Shown: positions 1-7,978, counted from the first letter of the stretch. The stretch: DNA of 64,000 bases from Pedobacter sp. MC2016-24 (GCF_015223055.1 NZ_JADFBX010000001.1:682001-746000); one strand, 5' to 3'. The notes: a model not told the origin generated them from the letters alone. A program made the numbers and translations.

Positions 1-115
1 CACTTCTGCAGGTTGCGCTTCTTTATTAAAACTGGGCCATATCAAAGAATTTTCAGTTTTAGAGATGAAAGATAAAGATCCGGAATCGATCATCAAGTAC
101 CTGGATAAAGTTTAA
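1..115 (+). CDS. C-terminal fragment of an unidentified protein
   Basis: An open frame enters from the left edge and ends at TAA (113-115), giving about 37 residues ending in KYLDKV. The fragment is lysine-rich and soluble-looking and has no motif I can assign. The gene start and family lie outside the window. The clean frame up to a stop, followed by a 118-bp gap before the next (minus-strand) gene end, makes a real 3' end plausible, but it could be chance. Confidence 0.5.
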   Translation, partial: TSAGCASLLKLGHIKEFSVLEMKDKDPESIIKYLDKV

Positions 116-233
116 ACCTGTAAAGCCACCCCACATATTACCACTTACCACCAATGGCAAAAGCGCCATAGGCAATTGCAGACTACGCAAAGGTTTTATT
201 TTCTATTTTTTGTATCCATTATTGTAATGATGA

Positions 234-524
234 TTAATAAAGCCTATTCGTACTATAGACAAGAACATTTCCGTCCATAAGCGCTTCCGCAGATTTTAAA
301 AAGCCAAGTAAATGTGGCTGTTGGTTGTGCAGGTCCAGGCCCTTCTGGTCTTTCCAGGTTTCCTGAAAAATGAATTGACAATCATCTGATGCCGTTTGAT
401 ACAATTCATATTTCAGACAAGCCTCTTCTTCATTGGAAGCGTTGACGAGCGCTTTTAAAAGTGATTTAAATTGAGCGGTATGACCTGGTTTGCATCTGAT
501 CAATGCAGTTAAGTGAATGTTCAT
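234..524 (-). CDS. Antibiotic biosynthesis monooxygenase (ABM/YgiN-like) domain protein
   Basis: A 96-residue protein with the layout of the ABM ferredoxin-like fold: an N-terminal strand (MNIHLTALIRCKPG), an amphipathic helix (FKSLLKALVNASNEE), CLKYELYQ, then FIFQETWKDQKGLDLHNQQPH and a closing strand. The ETWxxxxxLDxHxxxPH pattern is the family signature. Such proteins are small dimeric cytosolic enzymes; YgiN acts on quinols, others degrade haem or have unknown substrates. It stands alone on the minus strand, and its substrate cannot be deduced from the neighbours. Family call firm, role open. Confidence 0.8.
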   Translation of the reverse strand: MNIHLTALIRCKPGHTAQFKSLLKALVNASNEEEACLKYELYQTASDDCQFIFQETWKDQKGLDLHNQQPHLLGFLKSAEALMDGNVLVYSTNRLY

Positions 525-610
525 ATGATTTTAATTATGGCCAAAAATACCACATGTCCGGCCCATATTAAAATAAGCAATCTCATAGCCACCTATTATA
601 ATTATGATAG

Positions 611-1249
611 TTAAATATTGAAGTCGAAAGCGTAGCCGATTTCAATTAAATCATCTTCCAGCTGCCCCCAATCTTCCAGCTCATCCACCAAAGAAAGTAC
701 CATGGCTTTAGTCAGCGTTTTTCCCTGGTAAATTTCTCTTACGACAGGAAGCGAAAGGCCATTGGCTGTATAACTGCCTTCAAAATATTGACTAGCCCAT
801 TGGATATAGGTTTGAGGCTTTCCATCTAAAATCTTAAGCATCTCCTCTGACCCGTCTCCGGCTGTAGCAAGTCCCCCACGGCTCCAATCTGCTCCTTCAG
901 TTTTCCATAAGCAAAAAGTTGTTCCTATGGAATCCACAGGTTCGCCGAAAAGGAAAGACTCAAATATAGTGGGCAGGCCAGCTGTAATTTCCAATTTATC
1001 AGGTTGCTCAAATTCTGATGAAAAACCATTAATAACACAACCATCATTACGAAACAGGATCAGCATCTGATCACCTTCGCCGTTACGCATTTCACAAAAC
1101 TCCTCTCCAACATCCCAGGCGCAGTTGTAAGAATAATAACGGTATACCCAATCCTGGCAAAGGATCGCATCTAAGACAGAAATTGCTTTACAAATCGCCC
1201 TGACCTCCTCGTGATCAGGCAATAAACTATAGTCTTGAGTAGAGATCAT
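611..1249 (-). CDS. Hypothetical cytosolic acidic protein, coupled to peptidase E
   Basis: 212 residues with no signal peptide or membrane segment. It is acidic and unusually rich in Trp/Tyr/Cys in its first half (DWVYRYYSYNCAWDVGEEFCEM). I do not recognise a family. Its ATG (1247-1249) overlaps the TGA of the upstream peptidase E gene as ATGA, so the two are probably translationally coupled in one transcript. The aromatic-rich soluble fold resembles small immunity or scaffold proteins of Bacteroidota only superficially, so no function is assigned. Confidence 0.7.
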   Translation of the reverse strand: MISTQDYSLLPDHEEVRAICKAISVLDAILCQDWVYRYYSYNCAWDVGEEFCEMRNGEGDQMLILFRNDGCVINGFSSEFEQPDKLEITAGLPTIFESFLFGEPVDSIGTTFCLWKTEGADWSRGGLATAGDGSEEMLKILDGKPQTYIQWASQYFEGSYTANGLSLPVVREIYQGKTLTKAMVLSLVDELEDWGQLEDDLIEIGYAFDFNI

Positions 1250-1956
1250 ATCAAACTAAATTCACATACCGTTCCAGGTTCAATTTCATAAGGTTGCTGT
1301 CCTGGCAAAAATACCCTGGAAGAAAACTGACCTTCCGTGGTTATCAGATCGCCTTTTATGCGAATCCAGCTTCCTTCTCTCAGCCCCAGTACCGGAATCT
1401 GGTTCAACACATGAAATTCTTTAATCCGGGTTTCCCTGGTCTCTCCATTGTGTTTTGAATTGGGATCAGGATCCAGGTAATGCGCGTTCAGGTTAAAAGG
1501 AATAAGTCCCATCGTCGAAAAAGCCGGCGGATACACAATGGGCATATCATTTGTATTCTGCATGTTGACGCCACCGATATTACTGCCTGCACTGGTACCC
1601 AGGTATGGCCTTCCCTGACTTACAACTTGTTTTAAAACATCCATCAGATCTTGTTCATGGAGTTGTTTTACCAATAAAAATGTATTGCCACCACCCGTAA
1701 ATACAGCTTCTGCGTTTCTCAATGCTTCTGCCGGAGCTTCGAAATCATGTAATCCTTTTACCCGGATTCCGATAGCTTCAAAAAAACCGGCAACTTTTTC
1801 CGTATATTCATCATGACTGATGCCACCCGGGCGGGCATAGGGTACAAAAATAAGTTCAGAAACTCCCTGAAATAAAGTTTCAACCTCCGATTTCAGATAC
1901 GCAAGGTAAGCTTCGCCAAAAAGACTCGATGTACTGGCAAGAATCACATTTTTCAT
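1246..1956 (-). CDS. pepE: Peptidase E (alpha-aspartyl dipeptidase, family S51)
   Basis: 236 residues, close to the usual 229-235. PepE hydrolyses dipeptides with an N-terminal aspartate in the cytoplasm. The nucleophile elbow GTSAGSN places the catalytic serine at Ser122. Asp137 (NTNDMP) and His159 (NAHYLD) fit the Ser120/Asp135/His157 spacing known for the Salmonella enzyme. The upstream FTGGGNTF motif (about 86-93) is also family-typical. It is the first gene of a two-gene unit, with the hypothetical gene at 611-1249 starting inside its stop codon. It runs divergently from the peroxiredoxin gene. Confidence 0.92.
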   Translation of the reverse strand: MKNVILASTSSLFGEAYLAYLKSEVETLFQGVSELIFVPYARPGGISHDEYTEKVAGFFEAIGIRVKGLHDFEAPAEALRNAEAVFTGGGNTFLLVKQLHEQDLMDVLKQVVSQGRPYLGTSAGSNIGGVNMQNTNDMPIVYPPAFSTMGLIPFNLNAHYLDPDPNSKHNGETRETRIKEFHVLNQIPVLGLREGSWIRIKGDLITTEGQFSSRVFLPGQQPYEIEPGTVCEFSLI

Positions 1957-2064
1957 ATCGCGAAGCTAATTAAAATCAACATGAAAACAGGCATTGTTTT
2001 CGTCAATCAGTGCTTTCATATATAAATGGAATAGTTTATATTGTATCAGCTAACTTATCTGCCC

Positions 2065-2529
2065 ATGATCTTACAAAAAGACACTAAAGCACCTGATTTT
2101 CAACTGTTAAATCCAGACGGAAAACCGGTAGCCTTAAAAGATTACTACCAAAAAAAGAACGTCATCCTGATTTTTTACCCGGCAGACTGGAGTCCGGTAT
2201 GCGGGGATGAGATTGCATTGTTTAGTGAAATGAAGTCCATATTTGACAAAGAAGAGGCTGTATTGCTGGGTATTTCTGTGGACAGCTTTTTTTGCCACAA
2301 AGCGTTTACTGACGATCGGAAAGTCCACTTTCAATTGCTGGCAGATTTTGAACCAAAAGGTGATGTAGCCAAAAAATATGGGGTTTATAACGACCAGGCG
2401 GGCTACGATAGCCGGGCATTATTTTTGATCGACAAGCAAGGCCAGATCGCCTGGAGCTTCCTCTCGCCTGACGAGATCAATCCAGGTGCAGATGGCGTAT
2501 TGGACGCACTTGAAAAATTAAAATCATAA
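2065..2529 (+). CDS. Peroxiredoxin (AhpC/TSA, BCP/AhpE-like)
   Basis: 154 residues from the ATG at 2065; an in-frame TTG at 2041 would add 8 residues but the protein family starts near MILQKDTKAPDF. It reduces peroxides through a cysteine thiolate. The peroxidatic Cys46 lies in PADWSPVCGDE, where Ser stands for the usual Thr. A second cysteine, Cys77 (SVDSFFCHKAF), could serve as resolving thiol. There is no signal peptide, so it is cytosolic. It is followed after 4 bp by a DsbA-like thioredoxin, a natural electron partner, so the two form a small redox operon. Confidence 0.9.
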   Translation: MILQKDTKAPDFQLLNPDGKPVALKDYYQKKNVILIFYPADWSPVCGDEIALFSEMKSIFDKEEAVLLGISVDSFFCHKAFTDDRKVHFQLLADFEPKGDVAKKYGVYNDQAGYDSRALFLIDKQGQIAWSFLSPDEINPGADGVLDALEKLKS

Positions 2530-2533
2530 CACC

Positions 2534-3061
2534 ATGTCAGCACAGTTAAAACCAGCACTTTCGGAAAAAGATCACATCAGAGGTTCTAAAAAACCTCAAC
2601 TGACCATTGTAGAATATGGAGACTTTCAATGTCCTTATTGCGGAGATGCGGAACCAATCGTAGAAGAGATTATGGATCAGTTTGGGGAGGCCATCGCCTT
2701 TAGTTTTAGAAATTTCCCACTTAAAGATGTCCATGAATTTGCATTTGACGCCGCAATCGCTGCCGAAGCCGCAAGTCAGCAAGGTAAATACTGGGAAATG
2801 CACGACCTCCTTTTCGCGAACCAAAGCCGCCTGGATCGGGATTCCCTGCTGAACATGGCGGAAAAAATTGGCTTGGATCTGCAACGCTTTAAAAATGCAG
2901 TTCAGGACGAAAAGCTGACCGAAAAAATTGAATCGGATTTTGAAAGTGGTGCACGAAGTGGCGTAAATGGCACGCCAACCTTTTTTGTAAATGGCGCAAG
3001 ATTTGATGGTGGAGCAGCGGATTTGTATGCTTTGATCAAAGAAAATACAGGCCTGGGTTAA
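2534..3061 (+). CDS. DsbA-family thioredoxin-like protein (Thioredoxin_4), cytoplasmic
   Basis: 175 residues with an active-site CPYC at 33-36 (YGDFQCPYCGDAEP), a helical insertion, and the cis-proline loop NGTPTFFVNG (Pro148). This is the DsbA/FrnE-like arrangement, but no signal peptide precedes it, so it probably acts in the cytoplasm as a disulfide reductase or isomerase. It begins 4 bp after the peroxiredoxin stop, which suggests cotranscription and possibly recycling of that enzyme; the partnership is inferred. A GC-rich 11-bp tandem repeat lies just downstream. Confidence 0.9.
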   Translation: MSAQLKPALSEKDHIRGSKKPQLTIVEYGDFQCPYCGDAEPIVEEIMDQFGEAIAFSFRNFPLKDVHEFAFDAAIAAEAASQQGKYWEMHDLLFANQSRLDRDSLLNMAEKIGLDLQRFKNAVQDEKLTEKIESDFESGARSGVNGTPTFFVNGARFDGGAADLYALIKENTGLG

Positions 3062-3096
3062 GCAGGTATCCAGGTCGTATCTGGCTCGTAATTGCG

Positions 3097-3151
3097 GGGG
3101 CCTTACTGGGGCCTTAAGCAGGTGTTGCTGGGGCCTTGCTGGGGCCACAGC
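3097..3151. repeat. Degenerate 11-bp tandem repeat, five units
   Basis: Five consecutive 11-mers follow the model GGGGCCTTGCT: GGGGCCTTACT, GGGGCCTTAAG, CAGGTGTTGCT, GGGGCCTTGCT, GGGGCCACAGC. Four share GGGGCC. It is far more GC-rich than the intergenic DNA around it and lies between the convergent ends of the DsbA-like and Dabb genes. No clear hairpin with a T-run is present. Confidence 0.7.
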
Positions 3152-3192
3152 CGCTCTAAAACCCCGGCAAGACCAGCCATCAATTAGCTCGA

Positions 3193-3489
3193 TTATTCGG
3201 CATCATAAATGATGACCTTATCAAATAAGCTACGGTACTCATCCAGAAATGCTTTGTGAATCGCGTGAACCTGGTACACATCATGTCCGGCTAAATCTTC
3301 AAAGAATAAAATCAAAGAGAAAGTATATGTGGTATCAACAACGGCCCGCTCGATTGGCGCAGGGGTACCAATGTGAAATGTTTTTACGGTTTCAATGCCT
3401 TCCAAAGATTCCAATCCTTTACGAAACGCATTTTTTTGATCTTCTGATGTATCGGCCTTTAGCCAGAATAAAACGTGATGTGCTATCAT
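3193..3489 (-). CDS. Dabb (stress-responsive A/B barrel) domain protein
   Basis: 98 residues with the Dabb pattern: the opening strand MIAHHVLFWLK, a helix with EDQKNAFRKGLESL, VKTFHIGTPA, then YTFSLILFFEDLAGHDVYQVHAIHKAF. The HDVYQVHPxHxxF-like segment is the family hallmark. Dabb proteins are dimeric ferredoxin-fold proteins, often stress-induced, with no agreed reaction. It is single-gene and convergent with the DsbA-like gene. Confidence 0.88.
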   Translation of the reverse strand: MIAHHVLFWLKADTSEDQKNAFRKGLESLEGIETVKTFHIGTPAPIERAVVDTTYTFSLILFFEDLAGHDVYQVHAIHKAFLDEYRSLFDKVIIYDAE

Positions 3490-3529
3490 TTTTCAATTTT
3501 TTTTTGCCGAATATAAGAATTCACAGGTA

Positions 3530-3740
3530 TTAATGCACACCATACCCCAAATCAGGAGCTTTTCCCTGAAAAGGAAAGCCAATTGCGGTGCCCTTACCAA
3601 TCAGCGTACTATTCGATTTAAGTTTCATGAATTGAATATCAGGCAAACTTCCATCTGCCTTTCTCAAAATCAAATCCATCCTGTGCTTAGGGGTATCTCA
3701 TCAGGATTAAATTCTGATTCAAAACGAAACGGTTGAAAGC
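3530..3740 (-). pseudogene. 3' remnant of a pectate-lyase-like (right-handed beta-helix) gene
   Basis: Read on the minus strand, the frame ending at the stop 3530-3532 encodes ADGSLPDIQFMKL, then STLIGKGTAIGFPF and GKAPDLGYGVH. This matches the usual C-terminal end of extracellular pectate lyases of the parallel beta-helix type (ADGSLPD.. LIDAG..VGLPF.GKAPDLGAFE). Upstream the frame breaks: FNPDEIPLSTGWI is readable in another frame around 3680-3725, and stop codons interrupt both. Nothing of the catalytic part remains before the next gene's promoter. I read it as a decayed tail left by a deletion. The plus-strand frame over the same bases is a shadow. Confidence 0.7.
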
Positions 3741-3762
3741 TACAAAAACGGATAAAAAAGGT

Positions 3763-3770
3763 TAATTTTG
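3763..3770 (+). promoter_or_regulatory. Candidate -7 promoter element (TAnnTTTG)
   Basis: TAATTTTG fits the Bacteroidota -7 consensus TAnnTTTG and sits 26 bp before the ATG of the GHKL ATPase gene. A convincing -33 TTTG at normal spacing is not visible, so this is only a candidate. Confidence 0.3.
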
Positions 3771-3795
3771 AATTTAACAAAATCCAACAGAATTT

Positions 3796-5058
3796 ATGGC
3801 TGCTCATGTTAACATTACTTCAAACGGTATTCAAAAAGTATTGCGCAATTATACTGAAAAACAAGCGCTTGCCGAATACATCTGGAATGGATTTGATGCC
3901 AGGGCTGATACCATTGAAATTAATTTTAATGCCAATCCGCTCGGCTTTATAGACCATCTTGAAGTGGTTGACAATGGCTATGGGATCGATTTTGACCATC
4001 TGGTCTCAAAATTCAATCCTTTCTATGAATCTGAAAAAGCCTTACAGCTTGCTGTAAACCGAAACAAATCAGTGATGCATGGTAAAAATGGAGTCGGACG
4101 CCTGACATTTTTCAGATTGGCAAACGATGCAGAATGGACAACCACTTTTAAAAAAGGCAGCAAATTTGTCAGTGGTAAAATTGGAATTGGCGTTGGCTCA
4201 CTAAATAGTTATCAATCGGTTATATTTGATCAGCCCATCCAGGAGCACACCGGAACGACGGTGAGATTTTTAAACCTCAAAATTAATGAGTCCCATTTGC
4301 TGCAGGAAATTATTCCTTATTTAAAATCTGAATTTTGCTGGTTTCTGGAACTCAATAAAAAAAAGAACTATCGCATCCTGATCAATGGCATCCTTTTAGA
4401 TTACGAGACCCACATTGCCGATTACCAGGATGACATGATATTAAGATATGAAGACACCAATACAACCTTCAGACTAAAATTTGTCCAATGGAACGAATCG
4501 CTTCATAAAGAACTTTCTAAAGCGTATTTCATCAACGAAAAATTGGAAGAGGTGCATAAAGAATACACCACACTGAACAAAAAAGCTGATGAATATTACC
4601 ACAGTATTTACATAGAAAGTGAGTTTTTCAGTGAATTTGATTTCAGTGGAACAGAATTTGAAATGCAGGCAAATTTATACAGCCGATCGAAATCCGCTCC
4701 GGAATATAAGTTTCTGATCAAAAAAGTTAACGAGTTACTTCAACTTAAACGTAAAGCCTTTTTGAAAGAACACTCGGGGAAATTGCTGGAGCGTTATGAA
4801 AAAGAAGGGGTATTTTCCGGTTACGATGAAACACATCCGGAACGTAAGCACAACTTGTTAAATGTGCTCAAATCGCTTTACGAAATACAACCTAAATTGT
4901 TCAGCAATTTGAGTATTGATCAGAAAAAAATATTGGTCAGACTGCTCGACACGGTCTTGATTTCCGATCAGCGTGCAGGCCTTATTGACACCATTGCACA
5001 TGTGGTAACGCTTGAAGATGACGAGAAAACAGAGCTTTCTGTATTGTTAGCTGATTAA
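3796..5058 (+). CDS. GHKL-type (Hsp90-like) ATPase of unknown role
   Basis: 420 residues. All ATP-binding boxes of the GHKL fold are in the first quarter: N-box LAEYIWNGFDA with Glu27, Asn31 and Asp34; G1 box DNGYGI (59-64); G2 box GKNGVGRLTFF (96-106). After about residue 200 comes a basic, helical region with no recognisable nuclease or kinase domain. Related ATP-binding proteins occur alone or with nuclease domains, some in MORC-like or defence settings. Many relatives I recall are longer, and this one ends just after a helical segment (DEKTELSVLLAD), so C-terminal loss is possible. No partner gene is adjacent. Function not assigned. Confidence 0.8.
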   Translation: MAAHVNITSNGIQKVLRNYTEKQALAEYIWNGFDARADTIEINFNANPLGFIDHLEVVDNGYGIDFDHLVSKFNPFYESEKALQLAVNRNKSVMHGKNGVGRLTFFRLANDAEWTTTFKKGSKFVSGKIGIGVGSLNSYQSVIFDQPIQEHTGTTVRFLNLKINESHLLQEIIPYLKSEFCWFLELNKKKNYRILINGILLDYETHIADYQDDMILRYEDTNTTFRLKFVQWNESLHKELSKAYFINEKLEEVHKEYTTLNKKADEYYHSIYIESEFFSEFDFSGTEFEMQANLYSRSKSAPEYKFLIKKVNELLQLKRKAFLKEHSGKLLERYEKEGVFSGYDETHPERKHNLLNVLKSLYEIQPKLFSNLSIDQKKILVRLLDTVLISDQRAGLIDTIAHVVTLEDDEKTELSVLLAD

Positions 5059-5169
5059 GGGATAAATAAGTTGATGGATTAAAAACAATTATGGTGTGTT
5101 AGTGGTTATGCGTATATATTAGTTCAGCAGCTTCATCAGGCTGCCATACATAACCTATAAAAAACATCA

Positions 5170-5964
5170 ATGATTCAAAAAAACGTTCTGCCAATGGCCC
5201 TACTGGGCATGGCCCTCTCACTTGGCGCCACTAATGTGTCCGCGCAAATCAAATTAAATACCAAAGGTATTGGTGCACTTGAAAAAGGCTATAAAGCTGT
5301 AACATTCTCAGATGCAGATGCTGAAAAACTAGCAGCAGAAGCGGTAACCTGGATGGATGCGCACAATAAAGTAGCAGATGCAAAAGACCCACATACCATC
5401 AGGTTAAACAAGATTTTTTCTAAACACCAGAATGAGGGTGGTTTAAAACTCAATTACAAGGTGTATCTTGTTAAAGACATCAATGCGTTTGCATGTGCTG
5501 ACGGTAGTGTAAGGGTGTTTTCTTCGTTAATGGACATCATGTCTGACGATGAACTGCTGGGGATCATCGGACACGAAATTGGCCATGTTGCCAATAAAGA
5601 TTCCAGAGATGCGGTAAGAAGTGCTTACAAAAGAGCTGCAATTACTGAAGCTGCCTCCTCTCAGTCGGGCGTAGTAAACAGCTTATCTCAAACTCAACTG
5701 GGTAGTTTTGCTTCAGCTTTGCTGGATAGCAAATACAATCGCAAACAAGAAAGTGAAGCTGACGATTATGCTTACGAGTTTATGAAAACCCATAAATATA
5801 AGGTAACAGCTTTAGCCAGCGCATTTCAGAAATTTGCAGATATGGAAAAAGGATCTGGTGACAATAGGACTAAAACTGAAAAGATGTTAAGTTCACACCC
5901 GGAAAGCGCAACGCGTGCCGAAAAAATTCTTGCAAAAGCTAAAAAAGACGGCCTTTCAAAATAA
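5170..5964 (+). CDS. Secreted M48-family zinc metalloprotease
   Basis: 264 residues. A signal peptide of about 25 residues ends VSAQ; there is no lipobox, so the product is soluble in the periplasm. The zinc site is HEIGH (135-139), with the third ligand expected in ESEAD (194-198). Both are diagnostic of M48 peptidases such as BepA, LoiP and HtpX relatives, which degrade misassembled envelope proteins. The C-terminal SSHPESATRAEKI is also typical. It stands alone, with 111 bp before it and a strong bidirectional terminator after it. Confidence 0.92.
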   Translation: MIQKNVLPMALLGMALSLGATNVSAQIKLNTKGIGALEKGYKAVTFSDADAEKLAAEAVTWMDAHNKVADAKDPHTIRLNKIFSKHQNEGGLKLNYKVYLVKDINAFACADGSVRVFSSLMDIMSDDELLGIIGHEIGHVANKDSRDAVRSAYKRAAITEAASSQSGVVNSLSQTQLGSFASALLDSKYNRKQESEADDYAYEFMKTHKYKVTALASAFQKFADMEKGSGDNRTKTEKMLSSHPESATRAEKILAKAKKDGLSK

Positions 5965-5976
5965 GAGCATTTAAAT

Positions 5977-6022
5977 AAACCCTTCATTGTAGTGGCTGCG
6001 CGTCATTACCATGAAGGGTTTT
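5977..6022. terminator. Bidirectional terminator
   Basis: AAACCCTTCAT and ATGAAGGGTTTT pair as a 10-11 bp stem around a 23-nt loop, with T-rich sequence on the plus side. It lies between the convergent M48 (+) and quinone reductase (-) genes and can serve both. Confidence 0.8.
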
Positions 6023-6023
6023 A

Positions 6024-6602
6024 TCATTTCAAACCCCTGCCCAGGGACTCAGCCTGCTCCAGCCACTTATTCCGCTTGCGTAAATCAGCAGTTTTAACGA
6101 TGCCAAAATAGCTTACTTTAACGGGCTTTACACCACAAAACTCCAGGATACTTTTCTTTAACTGATTTACACTGGGACTACCATAAACCAGGCGATAATA
6201 CCATGCAGGTTGATCGATAGTGGTCATAATCCTCGCTGTCTTACCAACCAGTAATTTATCCCACCAGACAGAGTTCTCCCTGTATTTAAAAGTTATACCC
6301 GGCAAAAACAACCGGTCTATGAAACCTTTCATCATTGCCGGAAAACCGCCCCACCACACCGGATGTACCCATACCAGATGATCAGCCCGCTTAATTTTCT
6401 CCAGGCTATCTAACAGGTCAGGTTCCAGTTCCATTCTTTTTTTATAACCGAATTGCAAATTTGGATTAAAGTCCAGCGCACTAATATTGATCTCAGAGAC
6501 ATTTGCACCTGCTGCCTCTGCACCGACTTTATAAGCCCTGGCAAGTGCGCAATTAAAACTCTCTGTATTGGGGTGTCCGTTGATGATCAGAATCTGCTTC
6601 AT
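6024..6602 (-). CDS. NAD(P)H:quinone oxidoreductase (flavodoxin-fold, MdaB/KefF-like)
   Basis: 192 residues with the Flavodoxin_2 fold: IINGHPNTESFNCALA (FMN/FAD phosphate loop), ADHLVWVHPVWWGGFPAMMKGFIDR (the quinone-reductase signature around residues 73-97), and LLVGKTARIMTTIDQPAWYY. It carries out two-electron reduction of quinones or related electrophiles with NAD(P)H in the cytoplasm. It lies 60 bp downstream of a Crp/Fnr-type regulator on the same strand, a frequent pairing in Bacteroidota in which the regulator may control the reductase; that link is inferred. Confidence 0.9.
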   Translation of the reverse strand: MKQILIINGHPNTESFNCALARAYKVGAEAAGANVSEINISALDFNPNLQFGYKKRMELEPDLLDSLEKIKRADHLVWVHPVWWGGFPAMMKGFIDRLFLPGITFKYRENSVWWDKLLVGKTARIMTTIDQPAWYYRLVYGSPSVNQLKKSILEFCGVKPVKVSYFGIVKTADLRKRNKWLEQAESLGRGLK

Positions 6603-6662
6603 GGTATCTTTTATTTGGCATCAAAAGTACGTTGTACCGCAGGGTTTCCAGTAGACAAATGT

Positions 6663-7229
6663 CTATAAAAGAATTTCTTTCCGTATCCGGCTCAAATGCC
6701 TGGGTGTAATTCCTAAATAAGACGCAAGATATTGCAAAGGAATTTGTTGAATGTAAACTGGCTGATGGTCCATCAGGTCTAAATAACGTTTTATTGCTTT
6801 CTCTTTTTGAAACAAAAACAACCTTTTTTCAAGTTCCAGATATTGTTGTTCTGCCATTTGTTTTAAAAAGCGTGTCCAGTTTAAACTACCAGCAGCCAAC
6901 CGCTCAACATCTTTCTTTTTAACAACCAATAATTCAGAACGAACCAATGCCTGAATATTTTCGGGACTCGGTTGTTGGCTAATAAAAGAAGAGTAAGCTG
7001 TACTGAGGTTATTGGGAAAAGTAATGCAGTAGGTGATTTCTTCGGACTGAGCTGAGCAGAAAAAGGAACGCAAAATGCCGCTGGTCAAAAAACCAACTTC
7101 CTTACACTGCTCGCCTTCTTTAATGAAAAAGGCGCCTTTATCCAATACTTTTAGTTTTGTAAGCGCTATGAATTCTGCTATTTCCTGATCAGTTAGCAGT
7201 TTAAAAGATTCCAGATAGCTTTTAAGCAC
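6663..7229 (-). CDS. Crp/Fnr-family transcriptional regulator
   Basis: 188 residues. The N-terminal half is a cyclic-nucleotide-binding-like beta-roll (LDKGAFFIKEGEQCKEVGFLTSGILRSFF) and the C-terminus is a short HTH (LASYLGITPRHLSRIRKE, about 167-184). Residues needed for cAMP binding in E. coli Crp are not conserved, as usual in this Bacteroidota subgroup, so the ligand is unknown. Translation starts at GTG (7227-7229), only 2 bp after the stop of the upstream 104-residue gene, indicating coupling. It probably regulates its own unit and the downstream quinone reductase. Confidence 0.88.
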   Translation of the reverse strand: MLKSYLESFKLLTDQEIAEFIALTKLKVLDKGAFFIKEGEQCKEVGFLTSGILRSFFCSAQSEEITYCITFPNNLSTAYSSFISQQPSPENIQALVRSELLVVKKKDVERLAAGSLNWTRFLKQMAEQQYLELEKRLFLFQKEKAIKRYLDLMDHQPVYIQQIPLQYLASYLGITPRHLSRIRKEILL

Positions 7230-7231
7230 GG

Positions 7232-7546
7232 TTAGGGATTTCCTTTAAATGTATTTAAAGTTGCTGTTTTCCATTTGATATAACCCAAACGACCACAAAC
7301 ATCTGCCACTTCATTTTCAACAGACAAAGCGACATCGTTTACCACCTTCCAACGGATACTGAACTTACTGTTATAACTAATGTAAATGACAACATCTTCA
7401 AACATCGGTTCTACTGATTCCAATGCTTTTAAATGGGTTTCCTGCAACTCGGCAGCAAGACGTTTCAACCTTTCGGTCATCACTTTGGCTAAAGGGGCTG
7501 TTGAGCCAGTATCGGGATCTACAATTGGAAGTACTGTAACGGTCAT
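7232..7546 (-). CDS. Hypothetical small protein upstream of Crp/Fnr regulator
   Basis: 104 residues with no signal peptide. It has a helical first half (LAKVMTERLKRLAAELQETHLKALES) followed by aromatic beta-type sequence (VVIYISYNSKFSIRWKVVNDV). I do not recognise the family. The gene is placed by its codon-level protein-like composition and its 2-bp spacing to the GTG start of the Crp/Fnr gene, which argues that it is translated. Confidence 0.65.
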   Translation of the reverse strand: MTVTVLPIVDPDTGSTAPLAKVMTERLKRLAAELQETHLKALESVEPMFEDVVIYISYNSKFSIRWKVVNDVALSVENEVADVCGRLGYIKWKTATLNTFKGNP

Positions 7547-7651
7547 ATTATCAATGAAATACTACAAATATTAGCAAATATAATAATTTTGTTGCAAATA
7601 CTATACCTGGTGTTACCGACTCTGCCATAAATTCGTAAATATTTGAATTTA

Positions 7652-7978
7652 TTAGCTATAACTGCCCCAATCACGCTTTAATATCCAATTTGGATCCCAG
7701 GTTACGTAGTCCTCCGGCTCAAATTTGTCCTTTAAAATCTCTAATGAGATCAACTTATTTTCCAAAATGGGTAAATCTTTCCGACCATCCGGACTGTCCA
7801 AAGCATAAAAATAGTACCTGTCCAGGCCATCTTTGTATTTTTTATTGGCACCAAAATCAAAAGGGATACAAGTTCGCGTTACAGGCCCCTCCTCTTTCGT
7901 CTCTATGGTAATCTTCACTACTTTTTTATCCTTAACTGCCTGGATAAATTTTACATAATTGTCATTCTTCATAGTCAA
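7652..7978 (-). CDS. Hypothetical small protein with WYL-like beta character
   Basis: 108 residues (or 106 from the second ATG, MKNDNYVK). It contains VVKITIETKEEGPVTRTCIPFDFG, then DRYYFYALDSPDG, LISLEILKDKF and a C-terminal DPNWILKRDWGSYS. The order of strands resembles the small beta-barrel seen in WYL ligand-sensing domains, but there is no DNA-binding part and the resemblance is weak. Monocistronic. Role unknown. Confidence 0.65.
   Translation of the reverse strand: MTMKNDNYVKFIQAVKDKKVVKITIETKEEGPVTRTCIPFDFGANKKYKDGLDRYYFYALDSPDGRKDLPILENKLISLEILKDKFEPEDYVTWDPNWILKRDWGSYS

Noticed and set aside
2546..3148. Minus-strand 200-codon open frame opposite the DsbA-like gene
   Set aside because: It is a shadow of a clear thioredoxin-family gene and its translation has no recognisable domain or sensible composition.
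3533..3736. Plus-strand 67-codon open frame
   Set aside because: It overlies, on the opposite strand, the recognisable C-terminal end of a pectate lyase; its own sequence is basic and has no family character.
3796..5964. GHKL ATPase plus M48 protease as a two-gene defence system
   Set aside because: The 111-bp gap, the signal peptide on the protease and its own terminator argue that the genes are unrelated; no nuclease, methylase or reverse transcriptase is nearby.
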